Below, piece after piece: positions 56,826 to 64,000 of a stretch of DNA of 64,000 nucleotides; positions within the stretch are counted from its first letter, which is position 1; every line of letters begins with the position of its first letter. The DNA is from Thermobrachium celere DSM 8682 (GTDB lineage: Bacteria; Bacillota; Clostridia; Clostridiales; Caloramatoraceae). The stretch is from contig NZ_HF952018.1 of the NCBI RefSeq assembly GCF_000430995.1, forward strand, positions 1,368,449 through 1,432,448. The letters run 5' to 3'. The position numbers and the translations under genes are program-made. The notes below the pieces were generated by a model, which did not search any database, was not told where the DNA came from, and saw only the letters and a list, made by a program, of their open reading frames with translations.

Positions 56826-56957
56826 ATTATCACCAATTAATTTTTTACTAATATATATGATAAATAAATATAAAATCTGCTTAAAGTTAATTTTTTTGTT
56901 GACTAATGACGATAATATATATAATATAAAATGTACTACAACTCATGAGGTGATGTT

Positions 56958-57920
56958 ATGAAGGAAATAGTTATCACAAAAAATGAAGCTGGCCAAAGAC
57001 TTGATAAATTTTTACGAAAATATTTAAAGGAAATGTCACTAGGTGCTATATATAAATCCATTAGAAAAGGTGAAGTTAAAGTTAATAATCAAAAAAGAAA
57101 TGAAAAGTACATACTTAATGAAGGAGATATTTTAAATCTTGATATCGAAGTAGAAAGTACAAAAAACAAAGAAACTAAAAAATTTTTAGAGATTGATTAT
57201 GATTTAAAAGTGGCTTATGAAGATGAAAATATATTAGTTGTTGAAAAAAGACCAGATTTGCTTGTTCATCCAGATGAGGGAAAGGAAATAACCTTAACAG
57301 ATGAAGTATGGGCATACCTATTTGATAAGGGAGAATATAATCCTGAAAACGAAAAAACATTTGCCCCTTCTCCTTGTAATAGATTAGATAGGAATACAGA
57401 AGGTCTAGTTATATTTGCTAAAAACTATGAAGCATTAAGACAAATAAATGAAGCTATAAGACTTGGAGGTATACAGAAAATTTACACAGCACTAGTTAAG
57501 GGAAAAATAAAAGAAGGGGAATATAAGGGGTACATAGTTAAAAACGAAAGAAACAATAAAGTAACTATAACAGATAAAAAGATTAAAAATGCAAAAGAAA
57601 TAATTACAAAGGTTTTAAATGTTGAATCAGTCGGTATTGCATCAGTTATTGAAATAGACCTAGTAACCGGGAGAAGCCATCAAATCAGAGCCCATCTATT
57701 ACACTTGGGAAATCCTATTGTTGGAGATCCAAAATACGGTAATAGAAAATTCAATAGTTTCTTCTTTAATAAATTTGGTTTAAAGCACCAACTTCTTGTT
57801 GCTAATAAAATCATATTTAAAAATGTTGGCGGCAATCTAAAATATCTTGAAGGAAAAGTTATAACAATGAATTTACCTCCAATATTTAAAAAAGTAAAAA
57901 ACGATCTATTTAAATTTTAA
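56958..57920 (+). CDS. RluA/RluC-family pseudouridine synthase
   Basis: 320 aa. S4 RNA-binding domain at the start (GQRLDKFLRKYLKEM), catalytic CNRLDRNTEGLVIFAK (Asp near 140), GRSHQIRAHLLHLGNPIVGD. RBS GAGGTGATGTT. It points away from the other RluA gene, sharing a divergent promoter region. Its terminator follows the stop codon. Confidence 0.93.
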   Translation: MKEIVITKNEAGQRLDKFLRKYLKEMSLGAIYKSIRKGEVKVNNQKRNEKYILNEGDILNLDIEVESTKNKETKKFLEIDYDLKVAYEDENILVVEKRPDLLVHPDEGKEITLTDEVWAYLFDKGEYNPENEKTFAPSPCNRLDRNTEGLVIFAKNYEALRQINEAIRLGGIQKIYTALVKGKIKEGEYKGYIVKNERNNKVTITDKKIKNAKEIITKVLNVESVGIASVIEIDLVTGRSHQIRAHLLHLGNPIVGDPKYGNRKFNSFFFNKFGLKHQLLVANKIIFKNVGGNLKYLEGKVITMNLPPIFKKVKNDLFKF

Positions 57921-57962
57921 AGGTCTTGGCTTAAGGATTCTTACCTTAAGCCAAGACCTTTT
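57919..57962 (+). terminator. Terminator after the RluC-like gene
   Basis: 18-bp stem (57919-57936 and 57944-57961), 7-nt loop, TTTTA tail. Confidence 0.85.
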
Positions 57963-57965
57963 ATA

Positions 57966-58268
57966 TCAGCATGAACATCCACTTCTACCATATAGTTGCT
58001 CTACTACAAATCTCTTTCCAAAGAAAGAATTTCTGTAATCAATTACAAATCCCTTTGAATATCTTGATAGTTCCTTATCAAACAATACCTTAATTCCCTC
58101 AACCTCATAAACATTGTCTGTTTTCTTCTGCTCATCCAGAGCAAGACCATAGCTTGGGCCACCTCATCCAATGCCAGCTATAAATATTCTTACTCCTAAT
58201 GTTTGATCTTTTCCTTCTAACTTTTTCTTCAACTCTTCAGCAGCTGACTGAGTAATCTTTATTTCCAT
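57966..58268 (-). CDS. HesB/IscA-like selenoprotein (in-frame UGA = selenocysteine)
   Basis: 100 aa if the UGA at 58164-58166 (codon 35, context GIGUGG) is selenocysteine; the frame is open on both sides to a C-terminal CSC. HesB/IscA fold (ITQSAAEELKKKLEG; FIAGIG; GPSYGLALDE; IDYR), with the Sec at a conserved Cys position. The RBS GGAGGTG precedes the ATG. Its SECIS-like stem-loop sits 19 nt after the UGA. Cys homologues bind Fe-S or act in Fe-S delivery; the Sec version is probably redox active. Confidence 0.9.
58128..58166 (-). promoter_or_regulatory. Bacterial SECIS element of the HesB-like selenoprotein
   Basis: UGA at 58164-58166; stem UUGCUC/GAGCAG (58139-58144 and 58128-58133) with loop UGGAU, the GG about 27 nt after the UGA. 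The loop resembles that of the other selenoprotein gene in this window. Confidence 0.75.
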
Positions 58269-58312
58269 ATTATACACCTCCATTATATACCCCATTATGG
58301 TATGCATAGTAT

Positions 58313-58341
58313 ATTATATTATCTTTATATTACATTGTAAA
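58313..58341 (-). promoter_or_regulatory. Promoter of the HesB-like selenoprotein gene
   Basis: On the minus strand TTTACA (58336-58341), 17-bp spacer and TATAAT (58313-58318). Downstream a small inverted repeat ATACC/GGTAT lies before the RBS; it has a weak resemblance to an IscR site, but I do not claim one. Confidence 0.7.
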
Positions 58342-58385
58342 CATTTTTCTTATATTTTTTAATAATTATTTAAGTTTATAAAAAT

Positions 58386-58440
58386 AATCACCATGAATAG
58401 CCTCTAATTATTATTTTTATGAAAGCTATTCATGGTGATA
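58386..58440 (-). terminator. Terminator after the nitroreductase gene
   Basis: About 15-bp stem (58386-58401 and 58425-58439), 23-nt loop, AT-rich tail. Confidence 0.7.
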
Positions 58441-58453
58441 AGTATTTTAAATT

Positions 58454-58954
58454 TTACCATTTATTATAATGAATCCTACTTGCATCAAATCTATCTACCT
58501 CATCTTTATATTCATCTGGATATCCTACTGCAACAATAGAAAATGGAATAATATTTGCAGGTAAATTAAACATCTTTATAAGCTCATTTACCCTTGTTTC
58601 ATTTGGATATACTCCTATCCACACAGTTCCTAAACCTAGGCTTACTGCTTGCAAGAGCATGTTTTGTGTAGCAGCTGATAAATCTTGAACCCAAAAGCCT
58701 TCATATTTTTCCTTTGTCAAGTCACCACAAACTAATATTCCAACAGGTGCTTCCTTCAACATTGCTGCATGAGGATGTGTATTTGCAATATTGTTTAATA
58801 TATTTCTATCGTCTATAACTATGTAATGCCAAGGCTGTTCATTTCCAGCTGATGGAGCTGCCATAGCTGCACGCAATAATTCGTCGATCTTTTCCTTTTC
58901 AACTGGCTTTGATTGATATTTTCTTATACTTCTTCTTTTAAAAATTTCTTGCAT
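58454..58954 (-). CDS. Nitroreductase-family flavoprotein
   Basis: 166 aa. Flavin/FMN contact segments RRSIRKYQSKPV, MAAPSAGNEQPWHYIV and LGLGTVWIGVYPN are typical of short clostridial nitroreductases. It reduces nitro or quinone compounds with NAD(P)H. Divergent from the [NiFe] hydrogenase gene. Confidence 0.92.
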   Translation of the reverse strand: MQEIFKRRSIRKYQSKPVEKEKIDELLRAAMAAPSAGNEQPWHYIVIDDRNILNNIANTHPHAAMLKEAPVGILVCGDLTKEKYEGFWVQDLSAATQNMLLQAVSLGLGTVWIGVYPNETRVNELIKMFNLPANIIPFSIVAVGYPDEYKDEVDRFDASRIHYNKW

Positions 58955-59074
58955 AGTATCACTCCTTCCTATAATTTATTTTTTCTCACAAGATTTTTAC
59001 TATTCGTCGAATACATAAAGTATATACTTCATAAAATCTATTATGTATTAGAAATTATTAGAAGGAGAAGGTAT

Positions 59075-59845
59075 ATGGAACTCATTTGGCTTGAAGCAAA
59101 TGGTTGTTCAGGAAATATCATATCTTTTTTAAACAGTCAAAACCCTTCATTTGGATTTTTAAAACAAAAAATAAATATAACCTTTAGTAATAGCGATATG
59201 TACCCATATGGGGAAGCAGCAATGGAAGATTTTTTTAAAACTGTTGAAAATGGAAATTATATTCTTGTTGTTGAAGGTGCAATTGCAACAAGAGAAAATG
59301 GAAAATATAACATAATTGGATACTACAATAATCAATATGTTACTGCACTAGAAGCCGTAAAAATAGCATCAGAAAACGCCAAATATATAATATCTGCTGG
59401 AACTTGTTCATGTTTTGGAGGTATATCTGCATCAGATCCCAACATATCCGAATCTAAAGCATTAAGCGAAGTCATCCCAAATAAAATGATAATAAAAATG
59501 CCTGGATGTCCTGTATCTGGTAATTGGATGGCATCCCTTCTTTTAAGTCTTTTAGAAAATAAGGCTATTGAACTTGATCCACTTGGAAGGCCTATATATC
59601 TATATGGTAACACTGTGCATGACTTTTGCGAGAGAAGAACTTTCTTTGAAAGAAATATATTTGCAAAAAAAGTTGGAGATATAGGATGCTATTTAAAAAT
59701 AGGTTGTGTTGGCCCTTCTACTAAAGCCCCCTGCCCATATACAAAATGGAATGGATATATTAAGTGGCCTATTGGAGTAAATTCACAATGCATAGGCTGT
59801 ACATCTAAAGACTTTCCAAATTACACACTTTTTAAGGAGGAATGA
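59075..59845 (+). CDS. [NiFe]-hydrogenase small subunit (cytosolic)
   Basis: 256 aa from ATG 59075 (AGAAGGAGAAGG upstream); the longer ORF has an unlikely leader and no RBS. No Tat signal, so it is cytosolic. Fe-S sites: proximal C11 then SAGTCSCFGG, MPGCPVSG; medial and distal HDFCERR, CYLKIGCVGPSTKAPC, CIGCTSKD. The second proximal ligand, usually Cys in a C-x2-C pair, is Asn14 (CSGN). First gene of a three-gene unit. Confidence 0.92.
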   Translation: MELIWLEANGCSGNIISFLNSQNPSFGFLKQKINITFSNSDMYPYGEAAMEDFFKTVENGNYILVVEGAIATRENGKYNIIGYYNNQYVTALEAVKIASENAKYIISAGTCSCFGGISASDPNISESKALSEVIPNKMIIKMPGCPVSGNWMASLLLSLLENKAIELDPLGRPIYLYGNTVHDFCERRTFFERNIFAKKVGDIGCYLKIGCVGPSTKAPCPYTKWNGYIKWPIGVNSQCIGCTSKDFPNYTLFKEE

Positions 59846-59851
59846 AATAAT

Positions 59852-61150
59852 ATGGAGATAATTTTAAGCCCTATAACTAGAATAAGTGGTTTTTTAACAA
59901 TAGTACTTGAAATTGATAATAATGTTGTCATAGATGCAAAATGTAAAGGAACCATGTTTCGTGGATTTGAAAAACTTCTAATCAACAGACATCCGCTTGA
60001 TGCTATTTATTTAACCCAAAGAATATGTGGCATATGTTCCTCAGCTCATAGTATAGCATCAAGCCGTGCATTAGAAGATTGTTCAAAGATTGATATTAGC
60101 TTCAATTCTAAACTAGTTAGAAATATAATTCATGGTTTTGATATACTTCAAAATCATATAAGACATTTTTATCTTTTTTCAGTTCCAGACTTTATAAATG
60201 TAGAAGGTGAAAAAATAAATAGCAAAGTTCCAAAGGAGTTAGAAAATAAAATAAATGAAAACTATATAAAATCCCTATATTATTCAACACTTGCACATCA
60301 GGGTTTAAGTATTTTTGGTGGTAAAGCCCCCCACAACCATGGAATTGTATTTGGAGGTGTAACTTCTAAACTAAATCTTTATGAATTTTCAAAGGCAGTT
60401 GAAATTTCAAAGGAACTACTTGAATTTACTAATATTATGATTGATGATTACCAGATAATTGAAAAGTATTACGATGAATATAATAAGTTAGGAGATACAG
60501 GAGGAAATTATATAAGCTTTGGTCTATTTGAAGATACACCTGAATTTACTATTTGTAAAAGCGGTGCTTTAATTAATAAAGAACTTTGCAATTTAGATTT
60601 AAATAATTTAAAAGAATATGAAGTTCAGGATGACATATCTTTTATAAATGCACCAAGGTATATAGACCTTCCTGTTGAGGTTGGACCACTTGCAAGGCAA
60701 TCCATAAGAAGTGGGTGGATTAAAAGTTCTACATTAAACAGAATAAAAGCTAGAGTCTATGAAGCTAAACTGATTGCTGAAAGGTTAAATGAAATGCTTA
60801 ACTTAGTCACAATAAATCAAAATGAAACAAAAACAGATTTTATAGATGGAATTGGAGTAGGTATAACAGATACAATACGTGGAGCATTATATCATAATGT
60901 TGAAATAAAGGATAAGAAAATTTATAAATATAACATAATAACACCATCAGCATTTAATCTCTCGCCAACATATAATAATGTTAAGGGCCCATTAGAAAAA
61001 GCATTAATAGGAACTTATATAGAAGACATAAATAATCCTATTGAAATAATTAGAATAGTTCATTCCTTTGATCCATGTGTATCCTGTGCGACTCATTTAG
61101 TAAGTAAAAATGGGGAATTTTTAAATGAAAACTATTTTATGCATAGGTAA
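59852..61150 (+). CDS. [NiFe]-hydrogenase large subunit (catalytic)
   Basis: 432 aa. Metal ligands: L1 R-I-C-G-I-C-S-S-A-H near 58-67 and L2 D-P-C-V-S-C-A-T-H (Cys409, Cys412, His415). A 17-residue tail after His415 would be cut off by the protease encoded next. Short for the class and without a leader peptide, so it partners the cytosolic small subunit 6 nt upstream. It contains a 26-nt overlap with the protease gene. Confidence 0.94.
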   Translation: MEIILSPITRISGFLTIVLEIDNNVVIDAKCKGTMFRGFEKLLINRHPLDAIYLTQRICGICSSAHSIASSRALEDCSKIDISFNSKLVRNIIHGFDILQNHIRHFYLFSVPDFINVEGEKINSKVPKELENKINENYIKSLYYSTLAHQGLSIFGGKAPHNHGIVFGGVTSKLNLYEFSKAVEISKELLEFTNIMIDDYQIIEKYYDEYNKLGDTGGNYISFGLFEDTPEFTICKSGALINKELCNLDLNNLKEYEVQDDISFINAPRYIDLPVEVGPLARQSIRSGWIKSSTLNRIKARVYEAKLIAERLNEMLNLVTINQNETKTDFIDGIGVGITDTIRGALYHNVEIKDKKIYKYNIITPSAFNLSPTYNNVKGPLEKALIGTYIEDINNPIEIIRIVHSFDPCVSCATHLVSKNGEFLNENYFMHR

Positions 61151-61520
61151 TATATTAATGGGTGATGACGGAATAGGTATAATCCTTGGACATCTACTTA
61201 AGAAAAAAGGAATTAACTGCATAATTTGTGAAACAGATATATCTTTAATTAATGAAGTAATTAATAATTCTGAACAGCTAATAATTGTAGATGCAGTTAA
61301 TTTTGATCTAAATCCAGGAGATATTGTTATTTTTAATAATTTTGAATTTTATTCATCTCCAATACTTCAACACGACTTGGTATTCTATAAAAACAAAAAA
61401 ACAACATTGTTTGGAATACAAGTAAAGGATATTGATTATAGAATAGGTATCTCAAGTGAAATACTAAAAAATTTAAAAGTTTACTTGAACTACATTATAA
61501 AACTTTATAATTCAAATTAG
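61125..61520 (+). CDS. Hydrogenase maturation protease (HycI/HyaD family)
   Basis: 131 aa. The nickel-contact motif CIGNILMGDDGIG carries the Asp typical of the family, with IIVDAVNF near 51 and a His in LQHDL near 85. It cleaves the C-terminal tail of the large subunit after nickel insertion. No hypA-F genes lie in this window. Confidence 0.9.
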   Translation: MKTILCIGNILMGDDGIGIILGHLLKKKGINCIICETDISLINEVINNSEQLIIVDAVNFDLNPGDIVIFNNFEFYSSPILQHDLVFYKNKKTTLFGIQVKDIDYRIGISSEILKNLKVYLNYIIKLYNSN

Positions 61521-61584
61521 TATAAAAGTACTTAAATAAGCGCCTCCTCTTTTGTCCTTTATGATTTTATAAATTCATTTAAAA

Positions 61585-61610
61585 AAGGCTGTCAGCTAAC
61601 TGACAGCCTT
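61585..61610 (-). terminator. Bidirectional terminator between the protease and thiT
   Basis: AAGGCTGTCAG/CTGACAGCCTT, about 11-bp stem with a 4-nt loop; T-run on the minus strand. Confidence 0.85.
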
Positions 61611-62227
61611 TATATCCTTGCTTCTAATGTTTTTACAGCCTTTTTAAACTGAGGTATAAACGCAATTACAACACATAATATTAAATCTGGCATGAGGTAA
61701 GTTAAATTATATATAAATGAATACACAAATACGTTTTGCCCTTCTGGTGCATAAGAGGCAAAAAATATTACACCCGAAATCACATGGAAAAATAGCCTTC
61801 CAAAACCACCTAAAACCATTCCTATTGGTAAACTTTTTTTAGATAGTCCAGCAAGCCCCAATGCTCCAAATGCAAGTGGATAATCTATTAATACTTGAGC
61901 CCAATGTACAATATATGGTTCCTGTATAAATTGTAAAACACCATAAACTGCTCCAACTAATATTCCATCTTTAGCACCATAAATATAAGCAAAAATGAAT
62001 ATAGGTATTAAACTCCCTAATGTTATTGATCCACCCTGTGGAAGTTTAAATATTCTAATATAGGATAAAACAAATGATAGGGCTATGCATAGACTTGCTG
62101 TAGTTAATTTTTTCGTATCAAATTTCTTTTCCTTTGGGGACTTGTTTAAAATGATTGATACTGCCACCAAAAGGGCTAAAATTGACCATACAATAATTTT
62201 TAAATTGAGACCATTAAAAAAATTCAT
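61610..62227 (-). CDS. thiT: ECF thiamine transporter S component ThiT
   Basis: 205 aa, about six membrane helices (ALLVAVSIILN; ALSFVLSYIRI; PQGGSITLGSLIPIFIFAYIYG, shown in parts by type). The SITLGSLIP segment and W in HWAQVLIDYPLAFGALG match ThiT. It sits behind a TPP riboswitch, so thiamine is the substrate. Energising genes are not in the window. Confidence 0.92.
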   Translation of the reverse strand: MNFFNGLNLKIIVWSILALLVAVSIILNKSPKEKKFDTKKLTTASLCIALSFVLSYIRIFKLPQGGSITLGSLIPIFIFAYIYGAKDGILVGAVYGVLQFIQEPYIVHWAQVLIDYPLAFGALGLAGLSKKSLPIGMVLGGFGRLFFHVISGVIFFASYAPEGQNVFVYSFIYNLTYLMPDLILCVVIAFIPQFKKAVKTLEARI

Positions 62228-62234
62228 AAAAAAA

Positions 62235-62361
62235 CCTCCTTTTTTACAGACGCAAAAAGGAGTTCTCTTCCGCTTCCCTTCGCTGGCATTACCCAGTTCA
62301 GGTTCTAAGGGTCGAAGGCTTGTTTGCCTTCCTCTCAGCCAAAGGCTCCCCTAGCGTCTGC
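62235..62361 (-). promoter_or_regulatory. TPP riboswitch in front of thiT
   Basis: Minus-strand aptamer with the consensus blocks GGCTGAGAGG, ACCCTT, GAACCTGA and GGGTAATGCCAGCGAAGGGA. P1 pairs CGCU (62353-62356) with AGCG (62271-62274). Downstream a hairpin CTCCTTTTT/AAAAAGGAG (62254-62262 and 62236-62244) covers the RBS and is followed by seven Us. Its loop GCGTCTGT is complementary to the first bases of the leader, which also overlap P1. Confidence 0.96.
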
Positions 62362-62522
62362 TTTTATTTATTTTACATTAATAATTATACTATTGTGAGT
62401 TATAAAATACAACTAAAAATTAGCAAAATAAAAAAATAAATTCATCTTTCCTTTATATCTATTTCTTGTATAGGTGTTGATTTATTTTTAAAAAAGTTTT
62501 ATAATATATTTGACAATTACAT

Positions 62523-62598
62523 CTGGGTGTGGCGCAGATGGTAGCGCGCAAGAATGGGGTTCTTGAGGTCGCTGGTTCAAGTCCAGTCACCCAGACCA
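62523..62598 (+). tRNA. tRNA-Pro (anticodon GGG)
   Basis: Complete cloverleaf: acceptor CTGGGTG/CACCCAG, D arm GCGC...GCGC, anticodon stem CAAGA/TCTTG with loop ATGGGGT, T arm GCTGG TTCAAGT CCAGT, discriminator A and encoded CCA. Anticodon GGG reads proline CCC/CCU. Confidence 0.95.
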
Positions 62599-62629
62599 AA
62601 AGCCTTGGTAAAATTACCAAGGCTTTTTA
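62598..62629 (+). terminator. Terminator after tRNA-Pro
   Basis: AAAGCCTTGGTAA/TTACCAAGGCTTT stem with a short loop and T-run. Confidence 0.85.
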
Positions 62630-62666
62630 CATTTTGTGGATAATTTCACATTTCACTTGGGTGGCA

Positions 62667-63065
62667 CTATTTAAACCAAAGTGCAATCTCTCTTTCTGCT
62701 GAAGCTTGGCAGTCAGATGCATGAACTAGATTATATGTATCTTTATAAGCAAAATCTCCCCTAATTGTACCAGGAAGTGCATCTTGATATTTTGTAGCAC
62801 CATTTATATTTCTAACACATTTAATTGCATTTTCACCTTCTAAAATCATTGCAATTACCATACCAGAAGTTAAGTAATTTATTAGATCCTCAAAAAACTC
62901 CTTCCCCCTATGTTCTTCATAATGTTTTTCAGCAAGCTCCCTTGTTGGAACTAGAGATTTTAGCTCTTTAATCTTCAACCCCTTCATTTCATATCTCTTT
63001 ATTATTTCACCAACCAATCCTCTTTCTACTCCATCTGGTTTAATCAACACTAATGTTCTCTCCAT
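62667..63065 (-). CDS. ndk: Nucleoside diphosphate kinase
   Basis: 132 aa. [18 protein letters not shown] at the start, phospho-His in YNLVHASD (near 114) and [10 protein letters not shown] near the end. It exchanges phosphate between nucleotides. The usual 15-20-residue extra C-terminal part is absent, as in short forms. Confidence 0.95.
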   Translation of the reverse strand: MERTLVLIKPDGVERGLVGEIIKRYEMKGLKIKELKSLVPTRELAEKHYEEHRGKEFFEDLINYLTSGMVIAMILEGENAIKCVRNINGATKYQDALPGTIRGDFAYKDTYNLVHASDCQASAEREIALWFK

Positions 63066-63138
63066 TATTTCCCCTCCATTTTAAATATTTATGTGTAATA
63101 TTTATTAATTTCATGTATAATATTAACGAGGTGATTTT

Positions 63139-64000
63139 ATGCTTAGTTTATATCCTAATGAAAAAATAGAAAATCAACCTGTTGTAGTAAGAAAAATTGA
63201 TAAAAAGGTAGGACAAAATGATAAAGGATATTATCATCTTCAAATAAGCTATGGAATTAAAAGCTATGATGCAAAAATATGGAACGACAGCCCAGAAATA
63301 GGAGATAAAATTAACCCTGGTTGTTTAGCATACATAACAGGTGTGGCAAAGGATTTTAAAGGAACTATTCAAATACATATTAACAAGATAGAAAAGATTG
63401 AAAATCCTAGTCAAGACTTAATTAATAAAGTAATTCCATCATGCTATTTAAATTCAGATGAGATGGAAAAAAGCCTATTTGAAATAATAAATACAATCAA
63501 TAATATACATATAAAACAGTTGTTAAATAATATATTTACTAACGACACAATTAAGAATGCATTTTTTAAAAAAGCAGCAGGAGCAGAAATACATCATGCA
63601 TATGTAGGAGGACTTGCTCAGCATACACTAGAAGTTGCTAGAATTGTAATTAATTTTACACAAGTTTTTCCATATGTCAACTACGACATAGCTGTTGCAT
63701 CAGCCTTGTTACACGATATTGGTAAAATAGCAGAGCTTTCTGATTTTCCTGAAAACAAATATACAACTAGAGGAAAACTTATAGGACACATAAATATTGG
63801 TGTTGAGATATTGAATAGCTTTATATCTAAAATACCAGACTTCCCAAATCAAATAAAATATGAGATAGAACACTGTATTCTATCTCATCACGGAACCTTA
63901 GAAATGGGCTCACCGGTTTTACCAATGACAATTGAAGCAATAGCAGTACATAACGCTGATAAGTCAAGCGCTGAAATAAATGCCTTCCACCTTGCAATAG
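63139..64000 (+). CDS. yhaM: 3'-5' exoribonuclease YhaM-like, HD domain (partial, 3' end cut by window)
   Basis: 287 codons present of an expected ~310. N-terminal OB-fold region (DKGYYHLQISYGIKSYDAK; AYITGVAKDFKGTIQIHI) then an HD hydrolase domain (HHAYVGGLAQHTLEVARI; LLHDIGK; LSHHG; HNADK). The RBS GAGGTGATT precedes the ATG. It trims RNA and DNA ends in the cytoplasm. Confidence 0.9.
   Translation, partial: MLSLYPNEKIENQPVVVRKIDKKVGQNDKGYYHLQISYGIKSYDAKIWNDSPEIGDKINPGCLAYITGVAKDFKGTIQIHINKIEKIENPSQDLINKVIPSCYLNSDEMEKSLFEIINTINNIHIKQLLNNIFTNDTIKNAFFKKAAGAEIHHAYVGGLAQHTLEVARIVINFTQVFPYVNYDIAVASALLHDIGKIAELSDFPENKYTTRGKLIGHINIGVEILNSFISKIPDFPNQIKYEIEHCILSHHGTLEMGSPVLPMTIEAIAVHNADKSSAEINAFHLAI

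Noticed and set aside
57966-58166. Frameshifted or broken IscA gene
   Set aside because: A single UGA in a Sec-type context with an otherwise intact fold and a SECIS-like hairpin.
58913-59074. N-terminal extension of the [NiFe] small subunit as a signal peptide
   Set aside because: No twin-arginine motif or RBS; the ATG at 59075 has a good RBS and matches the family start.

Overview
The window is a low-GC, densely packed bacterial chromosome segment from an anaerobic, spore-forming Firmicute (class Clostridia). Evidence for this: a four-gene electron-bifurcating-type [FeFe] hydrogenase, a tungsten-type aldehyde:ferredoxin oxidoreductase with its ferredoxin partner, a complete V/A-type ATPase whose proteolipid carries Na+-binding residues, SpoVB, a flavodiiron protein, strong AGGAGG ribosome binding sites, and T-box and TPP leaders. 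A thermophilic Clostridiaceae such as the Caloramator group is a guess, not shown by the sequence. No prophage, insertion sequence, CRISPR array or rRNA is visible. Both edge genes (valS, and a yhaM-like gene) are cut by the window.

Layout. 1-3.0 kb: valS with a T-box leader and a 50-codon membrane ORF between leader and valS. 3.0-6.3 kb: a membrane protein and an NMT1/SsuA-type ABC importer. 6.3-8.5 kb: AOR plus a 16-cysteine ferredoxin. 8.6-17 kb: clpB, an XRE-TPR regulator, small membrane proteins, a flavoprotein behind an unassigned attenuated leader, and a flavodiiron protein. 17-19.5 kb: a ferrochelatase-like membrane protein, a niacin ECF S component under a NiaR-like operator, a Nudix enzyme, a UGA-containing CC/Se selenoprotein, and def. 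20-26.5 kb: molybdopterin/tungstopterin genes moaA, moaC-MOSC, two moeA, mog, a moaD-like and a moeB-like gene. 27-31.6 kb: hydrogenase HndABCD. 31.7-34 kb: two-component system with a lipid-type methyltransferase. 34-37.7 kb: ptsI, ptsH, crr and a LicT/GlcT antiterminator with its RNA target. 37.8-46.3 kb: V/A-ATPase operon. 46.4-51.5 kb: B12-binding radical SAM protein, flavin reductase-like protein, Zn-PLC-like protein and a beta-propeller protein. 51.7-54.8 kb: M29 aminopeptidase, SpoVB and two tandem paralogous miniproteins. 54.9-58.3 kb: two pseudouridine synthases, a LolA-like protein and a HesB-like selenoprotein. 58.5-61.5 kb: nitroreductase and a cytosolic [NiFe] hydrogenase with its maturation protease. 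61.6-64 kb: ThiT under a TPP riboswitch, tRNA-Pro, ndk and yhaM.

How it fits together. The pterin genes would supply AOR, while the ferredoxin-linked enzymes (AOR, HndABCD, flavodiiron protein, [NiFe] hydrogenase) handle low-potential electrons. The V/A-ATPase probably couples ATP to Na+. Two genes are readable only if an in-frame UGA is selenocysteine. Both have a short stem-loop with GG in the loop just after the UGA, so the genome should encode SelA, SelB, SelC and SelD elsewhere. Many control elements can be read directly: T-box, TPP switch, RAT/terminator, NiaR-like operator, and two attenuated leaders of unknown class.
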